From Saccharopolyspora shandongensis (GTDB taxonomy: Bacteria > Actinomycetota > Actinomycetes > Mycobacteriales > Pseudonocardiaceae), in assembly GCF_900106995.1 (NCBI RefSeq), contig NZ_FNOK01000010.1:62001-126000 (forward strand): 64,000 nt of DNA, read 5' to 3'. Positions 25,365-33,654 of this stretch are shown here, piece after piece. The first letter of the stretch is position 1. The number at the start of each line of letters is the position of its first letter. A program made the translations under genes and the position numbers. Below the pieces are notes generated by a model that saw nothing but the letters and a program-made list of their open reading frames with translations, was not told the origin of the DNA and made no database searches.

Positions 25365-25979
25365 GTGATGAGAGGTGAGGACGTCAGTCCGGGCGTGGTG
25401 GCCGCGAGTCGTCTGGCTGAGTTGGGTTGCTGCGTGATCGCGCCGGGGTTGACCGATGCGGAGTTCGCCCGCATCGAGGGCGAATACGGTTTCGAGTTCG
25501 CCGACGATCATCGAGCGTTCCTCGCGGCGGGATTGCCGGTGAACAGCCCTTTCGAGCCGGAACCGGGGGTCTGCTACGCCTGGGAGAAACCGTGGCCCGA
25601 GTGGCGTGACGGCGACCCTGACGAGCTTCGTGAGCAGCTCAACTGGCCGGTCGAGGGCGTATTGCGGGCGATTGAGAGCAACGGGCACTGGAATCCGGCC
25701 TGGGGTGCGCGGCCAGACGCACGTGAGGAAGCGGTGGCGGTGGCTCGACGGTTGCTGGCGGACGCGCCCAAGATGGTCCCGGTCTATGCGCATCGGTTTC
25801 TGCCTGCAGGACGCGGCAGTTTCGGGCACCCGATTCTGTCTGTGTGGGGAACGGACATCATCTGCTACGGGACTGACTTGATCGACTACGTCGACCAAGA
25901 GTTCAAGGAACCCCGGCCCGAGCACCCGGACGGCTGGTCGCCGCAGGCCACCGTGTCGTTCTGGCGCGACTACCTTTGA
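25365..25979 (+). CDS. SMI1/KNR4 (SUKH-1) family protein
   Basis: 204 aa (a start at the second ATG, 25368, is equally possible). SUKH-1 pattern along the whole protein: GLTDAEFARIEGEYGFEFAD, DHRAFLAAGLPV, WPEWRDGDPDELREQLNWPV, then MVPVYAHRFLP, GHPILSVWGTDIICYG and a C-terminal DYVDQEF. SUKH-1 proteins include immunity proteins to nuclease-type polymorphic toxins and also general scaffolds. No toxin with RHS, WXG100 or similar delivery domains is next to it, so it may be an orphan or serve a toxin elsewhere. Confidence 0.8.
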   Translation: MMRGEDVSPGVVAASRLAELGCCVIAPGLTDAEFARIEGEYGFEFADDHRAFLAAGLPVNSPFEPEPGVCYAWEKPWPEWRDGDPDELREQLNWPVEGVLRAIESNGHWNPAWGARPDAREEAVAVARRLLADAPKMVPVYAHRFLPAGRGSFGHPILSVWGTDIICYGTDLIDYVDQEFKEPRPEHPDGWSPQATVSFWRDYL

Positions 25980-26256
25980 CTGCGACACCGGGTTTCGTGG
26001 CGAAGGACCGAGCCGCGGCGTCCCTGCCGATGGTGTGATCGGTTCAGGCATCGCGAGGACGTTGTTGGCCGTGGTGTCGTGGGTGAGCTCGGTGACGACG
26101 GCGCAGAGCGTGGTGATCTTGGCTTTGAGGTGTGCCTCATTGTCCTCAATGGACAGACAACGAGTAGGTGCTTCGCGGCTCGGTGGGTCTCGCCGCACGG
26201 CGGAAAGCGTCTAGCGGCCGCGCCGGGATCGCGTGCCGTGCGGCGGCCCCGCCGGT
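25980..26256. other. Intergenic region with a small unidentified minus-strand frame
   Basis: Minus-strand codons from about 26165 to 26040 read LSIEDNEAHLKAKITTLCAV, VTELTHDTTANNVLAMPEP, a helical, coiled-coil-like stretch in a protein-like composition. No clear start. It may be the tail of a lost gene. Nothing else is seen. Confidence 0.25.
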
Positions 26257-27690
26257 TCAGCCCCGCTGCGGGATGCCGCTGCCGTGCGCGAACGAGCTGT
26301 GCTCCACGCCGCGCACCGGTTCGGGCTGCCGCCGCAGTTCCGCGATGGATCGTTCGAGATCCTCGACCAGGAGATCCGCGAGGTCGTGGGTGAAGCCGTT
26401 GCGAACCACGATCCGCAGCACCGCCAGGTCGGTGCGGTCTGCCGGGAACACGTAGGCCGGGACCAGCCAACCGCGTTCCCGCAGGTGCGCCGACACGTCG
26501 AAGACCGAGTAGTCGGTGACCTCCTCGCGCAGCGTGAAGGCGAACACCGGCAGCTGGTTCCCTCGGGTGAGCAACCGGAACGGCCCGAGCCCGGCGATCC
26601 GGTCGGCCAGCGAGGTCGCCACGTCCCGGCAGGTTTGCTGAACCCTGCGGAAGCCATCGAAGCCCAAGCGCAGGAACGCGTAGTACTGCGCGACCACCTG
26701 CCCGCCTGGCCGGGAGAAGTTCAGCGCGAACGTTGGCATGCTGCCGCCGAGGTAGTTGACGTCGAAGACGAGATCCTGCGGCAGCGCGACCGAATCCCGC
26801 CACACCACCCAGCCCACGCCCGGGTAGACCAGGCCGTACTTGTGCCCGGAGGTGTTGATCGAGGCGACTCGGGGCAGCCGGAAGTCCCAGCGCAGGTCGG
26901 GGTCGCAGAACGGGGCGATCATCGCTCCGGAGGCGCCGTCGACGTGCACCGGGATGTCCCAGCCGCGCTCGGCGGACAACCGGTCCAGCGCGGCGCAGAT
27001 CTCGGCCACCGGCTCGTAGCTGCCGTCGTAGGTGGAGCCCAGCACCGCCACCACCGCGATGGTGTTCTCGTCGCAGCGGGCGACGGCTTCGGCGGCGTCG
27101 AGGTGGAAGCGCTCCCCCTCCATCGGCACCAGTCGCGCCTCGACGTCCCAATAGTTCGCGAACTTCTCCCAACAGACCTGGACGTTGGCGCCCATCACGA
27201 CGTTCGGCCGGTCGGCCGACCGGCCGGCCGCGCGCCGGGCGTGCTGCCAACGGCGTTTGAGCGCCAACCCCGCCAGCATGCACGCCTCGCTGGAACCGGT
27301 GGTGGAGCAGCCGATGGTGGACTCGGGGTCGGGGGCGTGCCACAGCTCAGCGAGCATCCGCACGCAGCGCTGCTCCAGCGCGGCCGTGCGCGGGTACTCG
27401 TCCTTGTCGATCATGTTCTTCTCGAAGCACTCCGCCATCAACCGGTCGGCCTGCGGTTCCATCCAGCTGGTGACGAACGTGGCGAGGTTGAGCCGCGCGT
27501 TGCCGTCCAGCATCAGCTCGTCGTGCACGATCTGGTAAGCCACGTCGGGATCGAGCTCCCGCGCGGGCAACCGGTTGCGCGGCACCTGCGCCGGTTCGGC
27601 GACGAACACCGGGTTGATCGACAGGTGCTCGCGGCGGGAATCCCGGCTGCGCCGGGTGTTGCGGCGATGCTCCCGGTTCCGTGCGGTCAT
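26257..27690 (-). CDS. gadB: Glutamate decarboxylase
   Basis: 477 aa, group II PLP decarboxylase of the GadA/GadB type (usual length about 466). Early block LATFVTSWMEPQADRLM; STTGSSEACMLAGLALKRRW; the PLP-contact Asp in IPVHVDGASGAMIAPF; the PLP lysine in INTSGHKYGLVYPGVGW; and the typical NYLGGSMPTFALNFSRPGGQV. It converts glutamate to GABA and CO2, consuming a proton, so it helps in acid stress or GABA metabolism. ATG 27690 was chosen over a longer frame. No glutamate/GABA antiporter gene adjoins it. The 245 bp upstream is non-coding. Confidence 0.9.
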   Translation of the reverse strand: MTARNREHRRNTRRSRDSRREHLSINPVFVAEPAQVPRNRLPARELDPDVAYQIVHDELMLDGNARLNLATFVTSWMEPQADRLMAECFEKNMIDKDEYPRTAALEQRCVRMLAELWHAPDPESTIGCSTTGSSEACMLAGLALKRRWQHARRAAGRSADRPNVVMGANVQVCWEKFANYWDVEARLVPMEGERFHLDAAEAVARCDENTIAVVAVLGSTYDGSYEPVAEICAALDRLSAERGWDIPVHVDGASGAMIAPFCDPDLRWDFRLPRVASINTSGHKYGLVYPGVGWVVWRDSVALPQDLVFDVNYLGGSMPTFALNFSRPGGQVVAQYYAFLRLGFDGFRRVQQTCRDVATSLADRIAGLGPFRLLTRGNQLPVFAFTLREEVTDYSVFDVSAHLRERGWLVPAYVFPADRTDLAVLRIVVRNGFTHDLADLLVEDLERSIAELRRQPEPVRGVEHSSFAHGSGIPQRG

Positions 27691-27935
27691 GGGTGCCAAC
27701 GCTAGGTCAGCCGACCACCGACCGCAGGGCGCGAAAGCCGCCCAGTCGCACGGGAGCGCCGCGACACCGGAAGCTCCCCGACCGCCGCGTCCGGCGGGAC
27801 GCCGCCCCACCGCCCGGGGCCGTCGATCCGCCCGCGGGAGCGCTCAACGGGGCCGGTGGTCCACGACGCCGTGCCCGATCCCGTGTCGAGGAAGAACCTC
27901 GCGCGGTGCACAGCAGCTTCCCCGCGACGTGTAGG

Positions 27936-28511
27936 TCAGGAAATGATGCGCTCGGCGAACCAGCGGAGGGCCGTTCTCGCTGCCGCCAGATCGACGCGGT
28001 CGGGGAAGAGGAACAGGTCGAGGTTGAGTCCGTCGATCAGGGCGAGAACGCGTGTGACGTGAGCGTCGACGTCGGCCGGCGCGACATGCCCCTGGCCGGC
28101 GAGCGTGCCGAACCAGCGGAGCAGCGTCTCCTCCGAGGCCCGGTGCCCGCTCTTGAGGATCTCCACGACTCCCGCGTCGCCGCCGAGGGCTAGCCGGTTC
28201 AGCTCGGCCCAGCTGGTCAGGGCCTGCATCTGTTCGTCGGACTGCGGCACGAACTGCTTGAGGCAGTCGTACAGGCGGGTGGCCGGATCGCGGCTGTCAT
28301 CGGCGATGTCGAGGTCGTCGAGAACGTGGGTGACGAGCTGGCTCGCGACCGCCTGATAGAGGTCGGCTTGGGACGGGAAGTAGTGCCGCAACGTGCTCGC
28401 CCCAACGCCGGCTGCGGCTGCGACGGACCGGACGCTCAACGCTCCGACGCCTTGCTCGTACGTCAGCCGGAGGGCCGCGGCGAGGATCTCTTCCCTCCTG
28501 CTCTTGTTCAC
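27936..28511 (-). CDS. TetR-family regulator of the adjacent CPBP protease gene
   Basis: 191 aa. TetR DNA-binding domain at residues 5-50 (REEILAAALRLTYEQGVGAL, SVRSVAAAAGVGASTLRHYF) and a helical C-terminal ligand domain. GTG start at 28511. Two perfect palindromes lie in the 100 bp between it and the divergent protease gene, the first only 11 bp from the start codon, so it very probably represses itself and the protease gene. Inducer unknown. Confidence 0.85.
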   Translation of the reverse strand: MNKSRREEILAAALRLTYEQGVGALSVRSVAAAAGVGASTLRHYFPSQADLYQAVASQLVTHVLDDLDIADDSRDPATRLYDCLKQFVPQSDEQMQALTSWAELNRLALGGDAGVVEILKSGHRASEETLLRWFGTLAGQGHVAPADVDAHVTRVLALIDGLNLDLFLFPDRVDLAAARTALRWFAERIIS

Positions 28512-28521
28512 GAAACCAACC

Positions 28522-28551
28522 CTAGCACGGCGTACCGGTACGCCGTGCTAG
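28522..28551. promoter_or_regulatory. Perfect 30-bp palindrome, TetR operator 1
   Basis: Every base of 28522-28551 pairs with its mirror (outer arm CTAGCACGGCGTACC, centre CCGG). It sits 11 bp from the TetR start codon, where bound repressor would block its promoter. Confidence 0.75.
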
Positions 28552-28555
28552 CGTC

Positions 28556-28581
28556 GGTACAGCGTACTAGTACGCTGTACC
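28556..28581. promoter_or_regulatory. Perfect 26-bp palindrome, TetR operator 2
   Basis: Perfect symmetry over 28556-28581 (arm GGTACAGCGTACT). It shares the GCGTAC element with operator 1, is only 4 bp away and 30 bp before the protease start, so both are likely bound by the same dimer pair. Confidence 0.75.
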
Positions 28582-28611
28582 AACGCTGTAGCGTCCAATC
28601 GGGAGCATCGA

Positions 28612-29328
28612 ATGAACGAAATTCCCCGCCCGGTCCTGGCCGAGGTGCCGGTCGAGAGGCCGTCGCGTCCCGGCTGGCCCGAGATCGTCGCTGGACTGGC
28701 TGCCTATGCGGTCTTCGAGGTGGTCGTGATCGTGTATCTGCAGAATGCCGTCCTGTCGGCCGCTATGGCGGGTTTCGTCGGGTTCGTGCTCTCTGCGGTG
28801 ATGGGGCTTGGTGCCTTCGCGGTCGCCGCCTTGCTGCGGATCCGCCGGCTTGCGCCGTTCGGCGTGCGGCGCACGAGCGGGCGGTCATTGCTCGCCGCCG
28901 TCGGGTTCGGTGTCCTCGCCTGGGTGCTAGCCGCGATCGCCTCGCTGCTCTACCAGGCCGTCACGGACGATCACCAGAACGTCCAGGTCGACTACCAAGC
29001 GGCCGCTGCGGGCGGCGTCGTCTGGTACCTCGCGACCGCGGTATCCGGGTTCGTCGCCACCCCGATCGGCGAGGAACTCATCTTCCGCGGGGTGCTGGCC
29101 AACGCCCTGGGGCGCTACGGGACCTGGATCAGCGTGCTCGCCAGCGCCACGGTCTTCGCGCTCGTACACGGCCTCAACCCAGTGCTGCCCGTCGCGTTCG
29201 TGATCGGCGTCGTCAACGCACTGCTGCTGCGCCGTACCGGTTCGGTGTGGCCCGGCATCGTCGTCCACGGCGTCAACAACGCGCTCGCCATGTCGGTGCC
29301 CGTGATCGTCGCGCTGGCGAGCAGCTGA
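28612..29328 (+). CDS. CPBP-family intramembrane metalloprotease (CAAX-protease-like)
   Basis: 238 aa with 6-8 hydrophobic helices. The Abi/CPBP motif is clear: GEELIFRGVL (Glu-Glu-x3-Arg), followed by a helix ending FALVHG (first conserved His) and IVVHGVNNALA (second His, Asn). These bind the metal and cleave in the membrane. Known relatives protect against self-made bacteriocins or process membrane proteins. The divergent TetR protein with two palindromic sites suggests inducible expression. ATG at 28612. Confidence 0.85.
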   Translation: MNEIPRPVLAEVPVERPSRPGWPEIVAGLAAYAVFEVVVIVYLQNAVLSAAMAGFVGFVLSAVMGLGAFAVAALLRIRRLAPFGVRRTSGRSLLAAVGFGVLAWVLAAIASLLYQAVTDDHQNVQVDYQAAAAGGVVWYLATAVSGFVATPIGEELIFRGVLANALGRYGTWISVLASATVFALVHGLNPVLPVAFVIGVVNALLLRRTGSVWPGIVVHGVNNALAMSVPVIVALASS

Positions 29329-29485
29329 GCCGACGCACGCTCAGCCGGATGTGGGGCCATGAGGATCGCGCCATCGGGGACCGGCATGTTCGCGCCGGCC
29401 AAGTCGACGGGTCGACCGGCGGGTGTGCGGGTGATTCGCTTGATGGCCCATATCCCGTACTTGCCGCACAGGAAAGCGAAGGGCC

Positions 29486-29518
29486 CCTGACCAGTGGTGA
29501 AGCCGGCCAGGAGCCCTC
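29486..29518 (-). terminator. Candidate terminator after the phosphoesterase gene
   Basis: Imperfect 9-bp stem (GGGCCCCTG with CAGGAGCCC, one mismatch) about 20 bp past the minus-strand stop. No T-run. Confidence 0.45.
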
Positions 29519-29537
29519 TCGATGCGATCAGCCTACG

Positions 29538-32282
29538 TCAGCCGTCGGAGTCCCGGGACGGGATCGCAGCACCCGGCACGTCGGCCGGGGCGTAGAACGT
29601 GTCCTCACCCGGGAACGGCTTCTCCCAGCCCGTCGCCTCGTACCAGCCGAGGTGGTTCAGCTGCGCGGGGTTGAACGCGTCGACCTTGTCGGCCGTCCCG
29701 TTCGCGTGCTGCTGGGCCTTCCAGTCGGCCCACCGCAGCGCGAGCTGCTGCTTGTCCGCGGGCACCGAGGTGGTCGTCAGAGCCGGCTGGGCCGGGACGT
29801 CCGCGCCACACTCGGGCATCGTCTTCAGGCCGTCGGTCAGCGGCACCTGGTTGGGCACCGCGTTGTACGGCGTGAAGTCGGCGTGCGGGCTGAACGCCCG
29901 ACGCATCGGCGACGCCGCGGTGTCCTTCTGGTTCATCGGCTGGATGCCGAGGATCTGCTCCACGGTGCGGAGCATGGTGATCTGGCTGCCGTAGTGGCTG
30001 TCCACCACGCCGTGGTTGGCCCACGGGCTGATGATCTGGATCGGCGCGCGGTGGCCGTCGACGTGGTCGGCAGCGGCCTGCGAGTCGTCCTCGACCACGA
30101 AGATGGCGGTCTCGGGCCAGTACTTGCTGTGCGAGATCGTGTCCACGAGCTTGCCGAGCGCGAGGTCGTTGTCCGCGACCTGAGCCGGGCCGCTGGCCGG
30201 CCCACCGGTGTGGTCGTTGGACAGCCACATCATGTTCAGGTTGGCAGGGCCGTTCTTCTCGAAGTCCTGCTTCCAGACCTCGTACTTGTAGACGTCCGGA
30301 ACATTCAGGTCGTACTTCGGGAAGCCCGGCACCGAAACCTCGTTCAGCGATGGGATCGCCGAACCGACCTTGATCGGGTAAGCGCTGGGCTGCCCGGTCG
30401 CGGCCATGTTCTTCGCGTCGCACCAGTACTTCTGCCAGGTCGCACCAGCCGGCTTCTGCTCGAAGTTCTGGAACTCACCGAAGTTCTTGACGGACTTGCC
30501 GGCGACCTTCGCACCGGTCCAGATGAAGCCGGACCGCTGGTGCCCCAGCACGTCGTCCTCCGTGTCGTAGCTACGGATGTACTCACCCGCGGTCGACTCG
30601 GTGTACTCCGGGTTGTCCGCCTGCGTCACCCAGCTGTGCCCCTCGGCGGAGTTGGTGCCGGTGTCGTAGATGTTGTCGTACAGACCGAACTGGCGGGCCA
30701 GCGCGTGGTTGTTCGGCGTGACCTTCTCGCCGTAGGAGGCCAGCGACGGATCACCGTTGCCCTGCGGCATGTCCCCGAACATCTGGTCGTAGGTGCGGTT
30801 CTCCTTGACGACCCAGTACACGTACTTGATCGTCGAGGGGTCACCGAGCTTGACCGGAACCGGGACCGGCTGCGCTTTGCCGTTGTTGTCCGCCATGGCC
30901 AGCGAGTTGCCGCGCCAGCCGTTCTGGGTGAAGACCTTGCCGGTCTCGCCCTTGATCACGTCATCGCTGGGCAGCGTGAAGTGCGTCAGGCTCGAGGTGG
31001 TGTCGTGTGTGCGGTGCTGGTTGGTGGTCGAGCGGCGGGCGTCGATACCGCGGGTGTTCGTCACGACGATGTCGTTGCCGACCTCGGCGATCTCCGACGG
31101 GAAGTAGTCCGTCGGCAGCAGACCGATGAAGCTGACCGGCTCCAGCGGGTTGGCGTACTTGTACACCGCGATCGCGTTCGCGCGGCCCAGCGTCACCAGG
31201 AGGTGACCATCGTCGGTCACGGTCACCGCGGTCGGCTCGTAACCCACCGAGGCCTCCGGCCACGGCTGCGTCGCGATGGTCTGGATCACCTTGTCGCTGG
31301 CCATGTCGATGACCGACACGGTGTCCGACGCCGTGTTGGTGACGAACAGTGCGCCGTTCTTCGCATACAGCGCGGTCGGGTGCAGACCCACGTCGATGCT
31401 GCCCGGGGTGGCGGCCGGGTCGGCGACGTCGATGACGCTCACGGTACCGGTGGTGGAGGCACCGGTGTCCCCGTTTGCCGGCACCTGGGTGCCGTAGGAG
31501 TTCATCGTCGTCTCGCCCGGCAGGGCCGGACGGCCACCCTCGTTGCTGACGTACAGCTTGCCACCGACCAGATTCAGGTCACGCGGGGCGTTGCCCACGT
31601 TCCAGCTCTGCTTGACCGCACCGGTCGCGACGTCGATCGCCACGACGCGGTTCTGGCCGTTGACCGCCGAGTACACCGTAGAGCCGTCGGCCGAGAACAC
31701 CGCCTCGCCGACCAGCGCGCGCTTGCCGCCGACCGCGGCGATGGGCACGAACGTCGGGTTCGCAAGCGTTCCGTCGGCGTTCACGGTGAACTTGCGGTAC
31801 CCGTCGGCCTGGCCCAGCCACAGCGACGTGCCGTCGGGCGAGTACGTCGGGCCTTCCTGCCCGATGTCGTTCCCCGGGATACGCAGGTTCGCCGCGGCGT
31901 TGTTGCCGATCAGCTGCTGAACCTTGTAGCTCTTAAGGTCCACAATGGACAGCGCCATGCCGCCATCGGTGATCGACGCCGCCATGTGCGTGCCGTCCGG
32001 GCTGATCGCCGACGACATGATCTTGCCGTTGTTGATGACCATCCGCTCGCCGTAGGGGGCGAGGTACTGGTCGGAGGAGATGACCAGGCCGTTGTCGGTG
32101 GTCTGGCCCACCTGGTCGGTCCCGAACAATTCAGTCTGGGCGAATCCGATACCGGTGCCGGTGACGGCGAGGGCTACCGCCGACGCGCCCGCGGTGACCA
32201 GGCGTATCGGACGGCCACCTCGTCGCCCGAGAACCCGGAAACCGGCATTCTCGGAGCGCCGACGATGACGCTTTACCTGCAT
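29538..32282 (-). CDS. Secreted bifunctional beta-propeller / phosphoesterase protein
   Basis: 914 aa. Basic N-terminus and hydrophobic LVTAGASAVALAVTGTGIGFAQ act as a signal peptide. Residues about 70-430 are YncE-like propeller repeats (MSSAISPDGTHMAASITDGG; YSPDGTSLWLG; VFSADGSTVYSAVNG; GTVSVIDVADP; DTVSVIDMASDKVIQTI). The second half is a PF04185-type phosphoesterase: YVYWVVKENRTYDQMFGDMP, GLYDNIYDTGTNSAEGHSW and FVVEDDSQAAADHVDGHRAP with metal ligands of the alkaline-phosphatase-like core. It likely cleaves a phosphomono- or diester outside the cell. ATG 32282 starts 7 bp after the ABC permease gene, so all three genes form one operon. Confidence 0.8.
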   Translation of the reverse strand: MQVKRHRRRSENAGFRVLGRRGGRPIRLVTAGASAVALAVTGTGIGFAQTELFGTDQVGQTTDNGLVISSDQYLAPYGERMVINNGKIMSSAISPDGTHMAASITDGGMALSIVDLKSYKVQQLIGNNAAANLRIPGNDIGQEGPTYSPDGTSLWLGQADGYRKFTVNADGTLANPTFVPIAAVGGKRALVGEAVFSADGSTVYSAVNGQNRVVAIDVATGAVKQSWNVGNAPRDLNLVGGKLYVSNEGGRPALPGETTMNSYGTQVPANGDTGASTTGTVSVIDVADPAATPGSIDVGLHPTALYAKNGALFVTNTASDTVSVIDMASDKVIQTIATQPWPEASVGYEPTAVTVTDDGHLLVTLGRANAIAVYKYANPLEPVSFIGLLPTDYFPSEIAEVGNDIVVTNTRGIDARRSTTNQHRTHDTTSSLTHFTLPSDDVIKGETGKVFTQNGWRGNSLAMADNNGKAQPVPVPVKLGDPSTIKYVYWVVKENRTYDQMFGDMPQGNGDPSLASYGEKVTPNNHALARQFGLYDNIYDTGTNSAEGHSWVTQADNPEYTESTAGEYIRSYDTEDDVLGHQRSGFIWTGAKVAGKSVKNFGEFQNFEQKPAGATWQKYWCDAKNMAATGQPSAYPIKVGSAIPSLNEVSVPGFPKYDLNVPDVYKYEVWKQDFEKNGPANLNMMWLSNDHTGGPASGPAQVADNDLALGKLVDTISHSKYWPETAIFVVEDDSQAAADHVDGHRAPIQIISPWANHGVVDSHYGSQITMLRTVEQILGIQPMNQKDTAASPMRRAFSPHADFTPYNAVPNQVPLTDGLKTMPECGADVPAQPALTTTSVPADKQQLALRWADWKAQQHANGTADKVDAFNPAQLNHLGWYEATGWEKPFPGEDTFYAPADVPGAAIPSRDSDG

Positions 32283-32289
32283 TGTTGAG

Positions 32290-33654
32290 TTATCCCTTCG
32301 GGATGGTGGAAAGCAGCTCGACGTTGCCGTCGAACTGCCATAGCGGGTTCGGCACATCCCCTGCCGGGGTGCGCACCAGGAAGTAACCGTTCACTTCCTT
32401 CGGCCCGTCGCCGTCAGCGACGAACCGCCCGTCTGCGGTGACGTCGAGCTGGTAGATCGCCGTCCCCACGGCCTCGACGCCAGGGAGATGCCACGAGACG
32501 ACGCAGCGCCAGTCGTTGCCCGGCCCCTCGGGAGCGATCATGCCGCCGCCCTTGTTGCACGCCGCCGTGGCCGCCAGCTGCGCCTCGGTGACATCGGGCC
32601 GGTTGAGCTGCTCGGTCTGCAGGCGGTAGAGGTGGGCGAACGCCGTGGCGAGCGACCGCTGCACCTTGTCCTGCTCGATCCCGGAACCGGTAGCGCCCGT
32701 CACCGGGATCACGACCGCGGCGGTGACGGCGAAAACCCCGACCAGCGGCAGCAGCCCCAGCGTGATCGCGCGGCGCCCGGCGCCGTCGTAGGTGAGGTTC
32801 GTGAAGTCCCGCCGCAGGAAAAGCACGTAGGCCAGCGCCGTCGCGGCCACGGCCCACACCAGGCTGACCACGATGCCGATCACGAGCGGCCCCAACTGCA
32901 TGGGCGTGGTGAACAGACCGTTCCAGGAGATGAAGGCGTAGGTGGGCAGCGCGAGCCGCACCGCGACGGGCACCGGCATCAGCTGCACGAACTGCATGAT
33001 GAAGGCGACGACGATAGGCATCAGCAGCCCCATCGGCGACCGTCCGAATGCGACGGACCCGAGCAGCCCGATCGCCGCGAGTGCGAGGGTCGGCGCGAGC
33101 ACGCAGGCCCAGGCGAGCAGTACCTTCCCTGCGGCGTCGCCCGGCGCGAGCAGATGCCCGTCGAGCCCGATCAGCTCCCGGCCGCCAACCGCCACGAGCC
33201 CACCAACGACGCTGGAAACGGTCAGCCCTACCACGAGAACCAGCAGGACCGTGAGGCTGGCCAGTGCCTTCGCGGCGAAGATCCGCCGCGGCGACCGGAC
33301 CGCCACCAGCAGGTGGCGCCAGGTACCGAGCCGGTCCTCGGAGGCGAACACGTCACCGGCGACCAGCGAGGCCAGCAGCGGAAGGGCGTACAGGCCCGAA
33401 AAACCCAGCAGTACCAGCGATCCGGCCCACCCGGTGTCGTTCATCCAGCGGCCGAAGAGGGTGTCGACGGGCAGCGTCGTCTGCTGGCTCACCGCGATGA
33501 TGAACAGCGCGGGCGCGATCCAGCAGGCAAGGACCAGAAGGCGTACCCGCCACTGCGAAAGCAGCTTGACCAGCTCGAAGCGGTAACCGCGCGCCGTCGA
33601 GACCGGACGGGCGGCGGGAGCGGAAGCGGGGGCGTCGGTAAGGGTCGCGGTCAT
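32290..33654 (-). CDS. ABC transporter permease with a C-terminal extracytoplasmic domain
   Basis: 454 aa. An ABC-2-like permease with six to seven hydrophobic helices between residues 35 and 325 (WRVRLLVLACWIAPALFII; LVLLGFSGLYALPLLASLVAG; ASLTVLLVLVVGLTVSSVV and others). A last helix near 300-318 leads into about 130 soluble residues that would lie outside, with two cysteines (AACNKGGG, DWRCVVSW). This tail is unusual for such permeases and could contact the secreted phosphoesterase encoded next. Its ATG overlaps the ATPase stop (ATGA). Confidence 0.75.
   Translation of the reverse strand: MTATLTDAPASAPAARPVSTARGYRFELVKLLSQWRVRLLVLACWIAPALFIIAVSQQTTLPVDTLFGRWMNDTGWAGSLVLLGFSGLYALPLLASLVAGDVFASEDRLGTWRHLLVAVRSPRRIFAAKALASLTVLLVLVVGLTVSSVVGGLVAVGGRELIGLDGHLLAPGDAAGKVLLAWACVLAPTLALAAIGLLGSVAFGRSPMGLLMPIVVAFIMQFVQLMPVPVAVRLALPTYAFISWNGLFTTPMQLGPLVIGIVVSLVWAVAATALAYVLFLRRDFTNLTYDGAGRRAITLGLLPLVGVFAVTAAVVIPVTGATGSGIEQDKVQRSLATAFAHLYRLQTEQLNRPDVTEAQLAATAACNKGGGMIAPEGPGNDWRCVVSWHLPGVEAVGTAIYQLDVTADGRFVADGDGPKEVNGYFLVRTPAGDVPNPLWQFDGNVELLSTIPKG

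Noticed and set aside
28326-32288. 1320-aa plus-strand frame opposite the phosphoesterase gene
   Set aside because: Low-complexity Val/Arg/His/Asp sequence mirroring the real minus-strand gene, which has a signal peptide and catalytic motifs.
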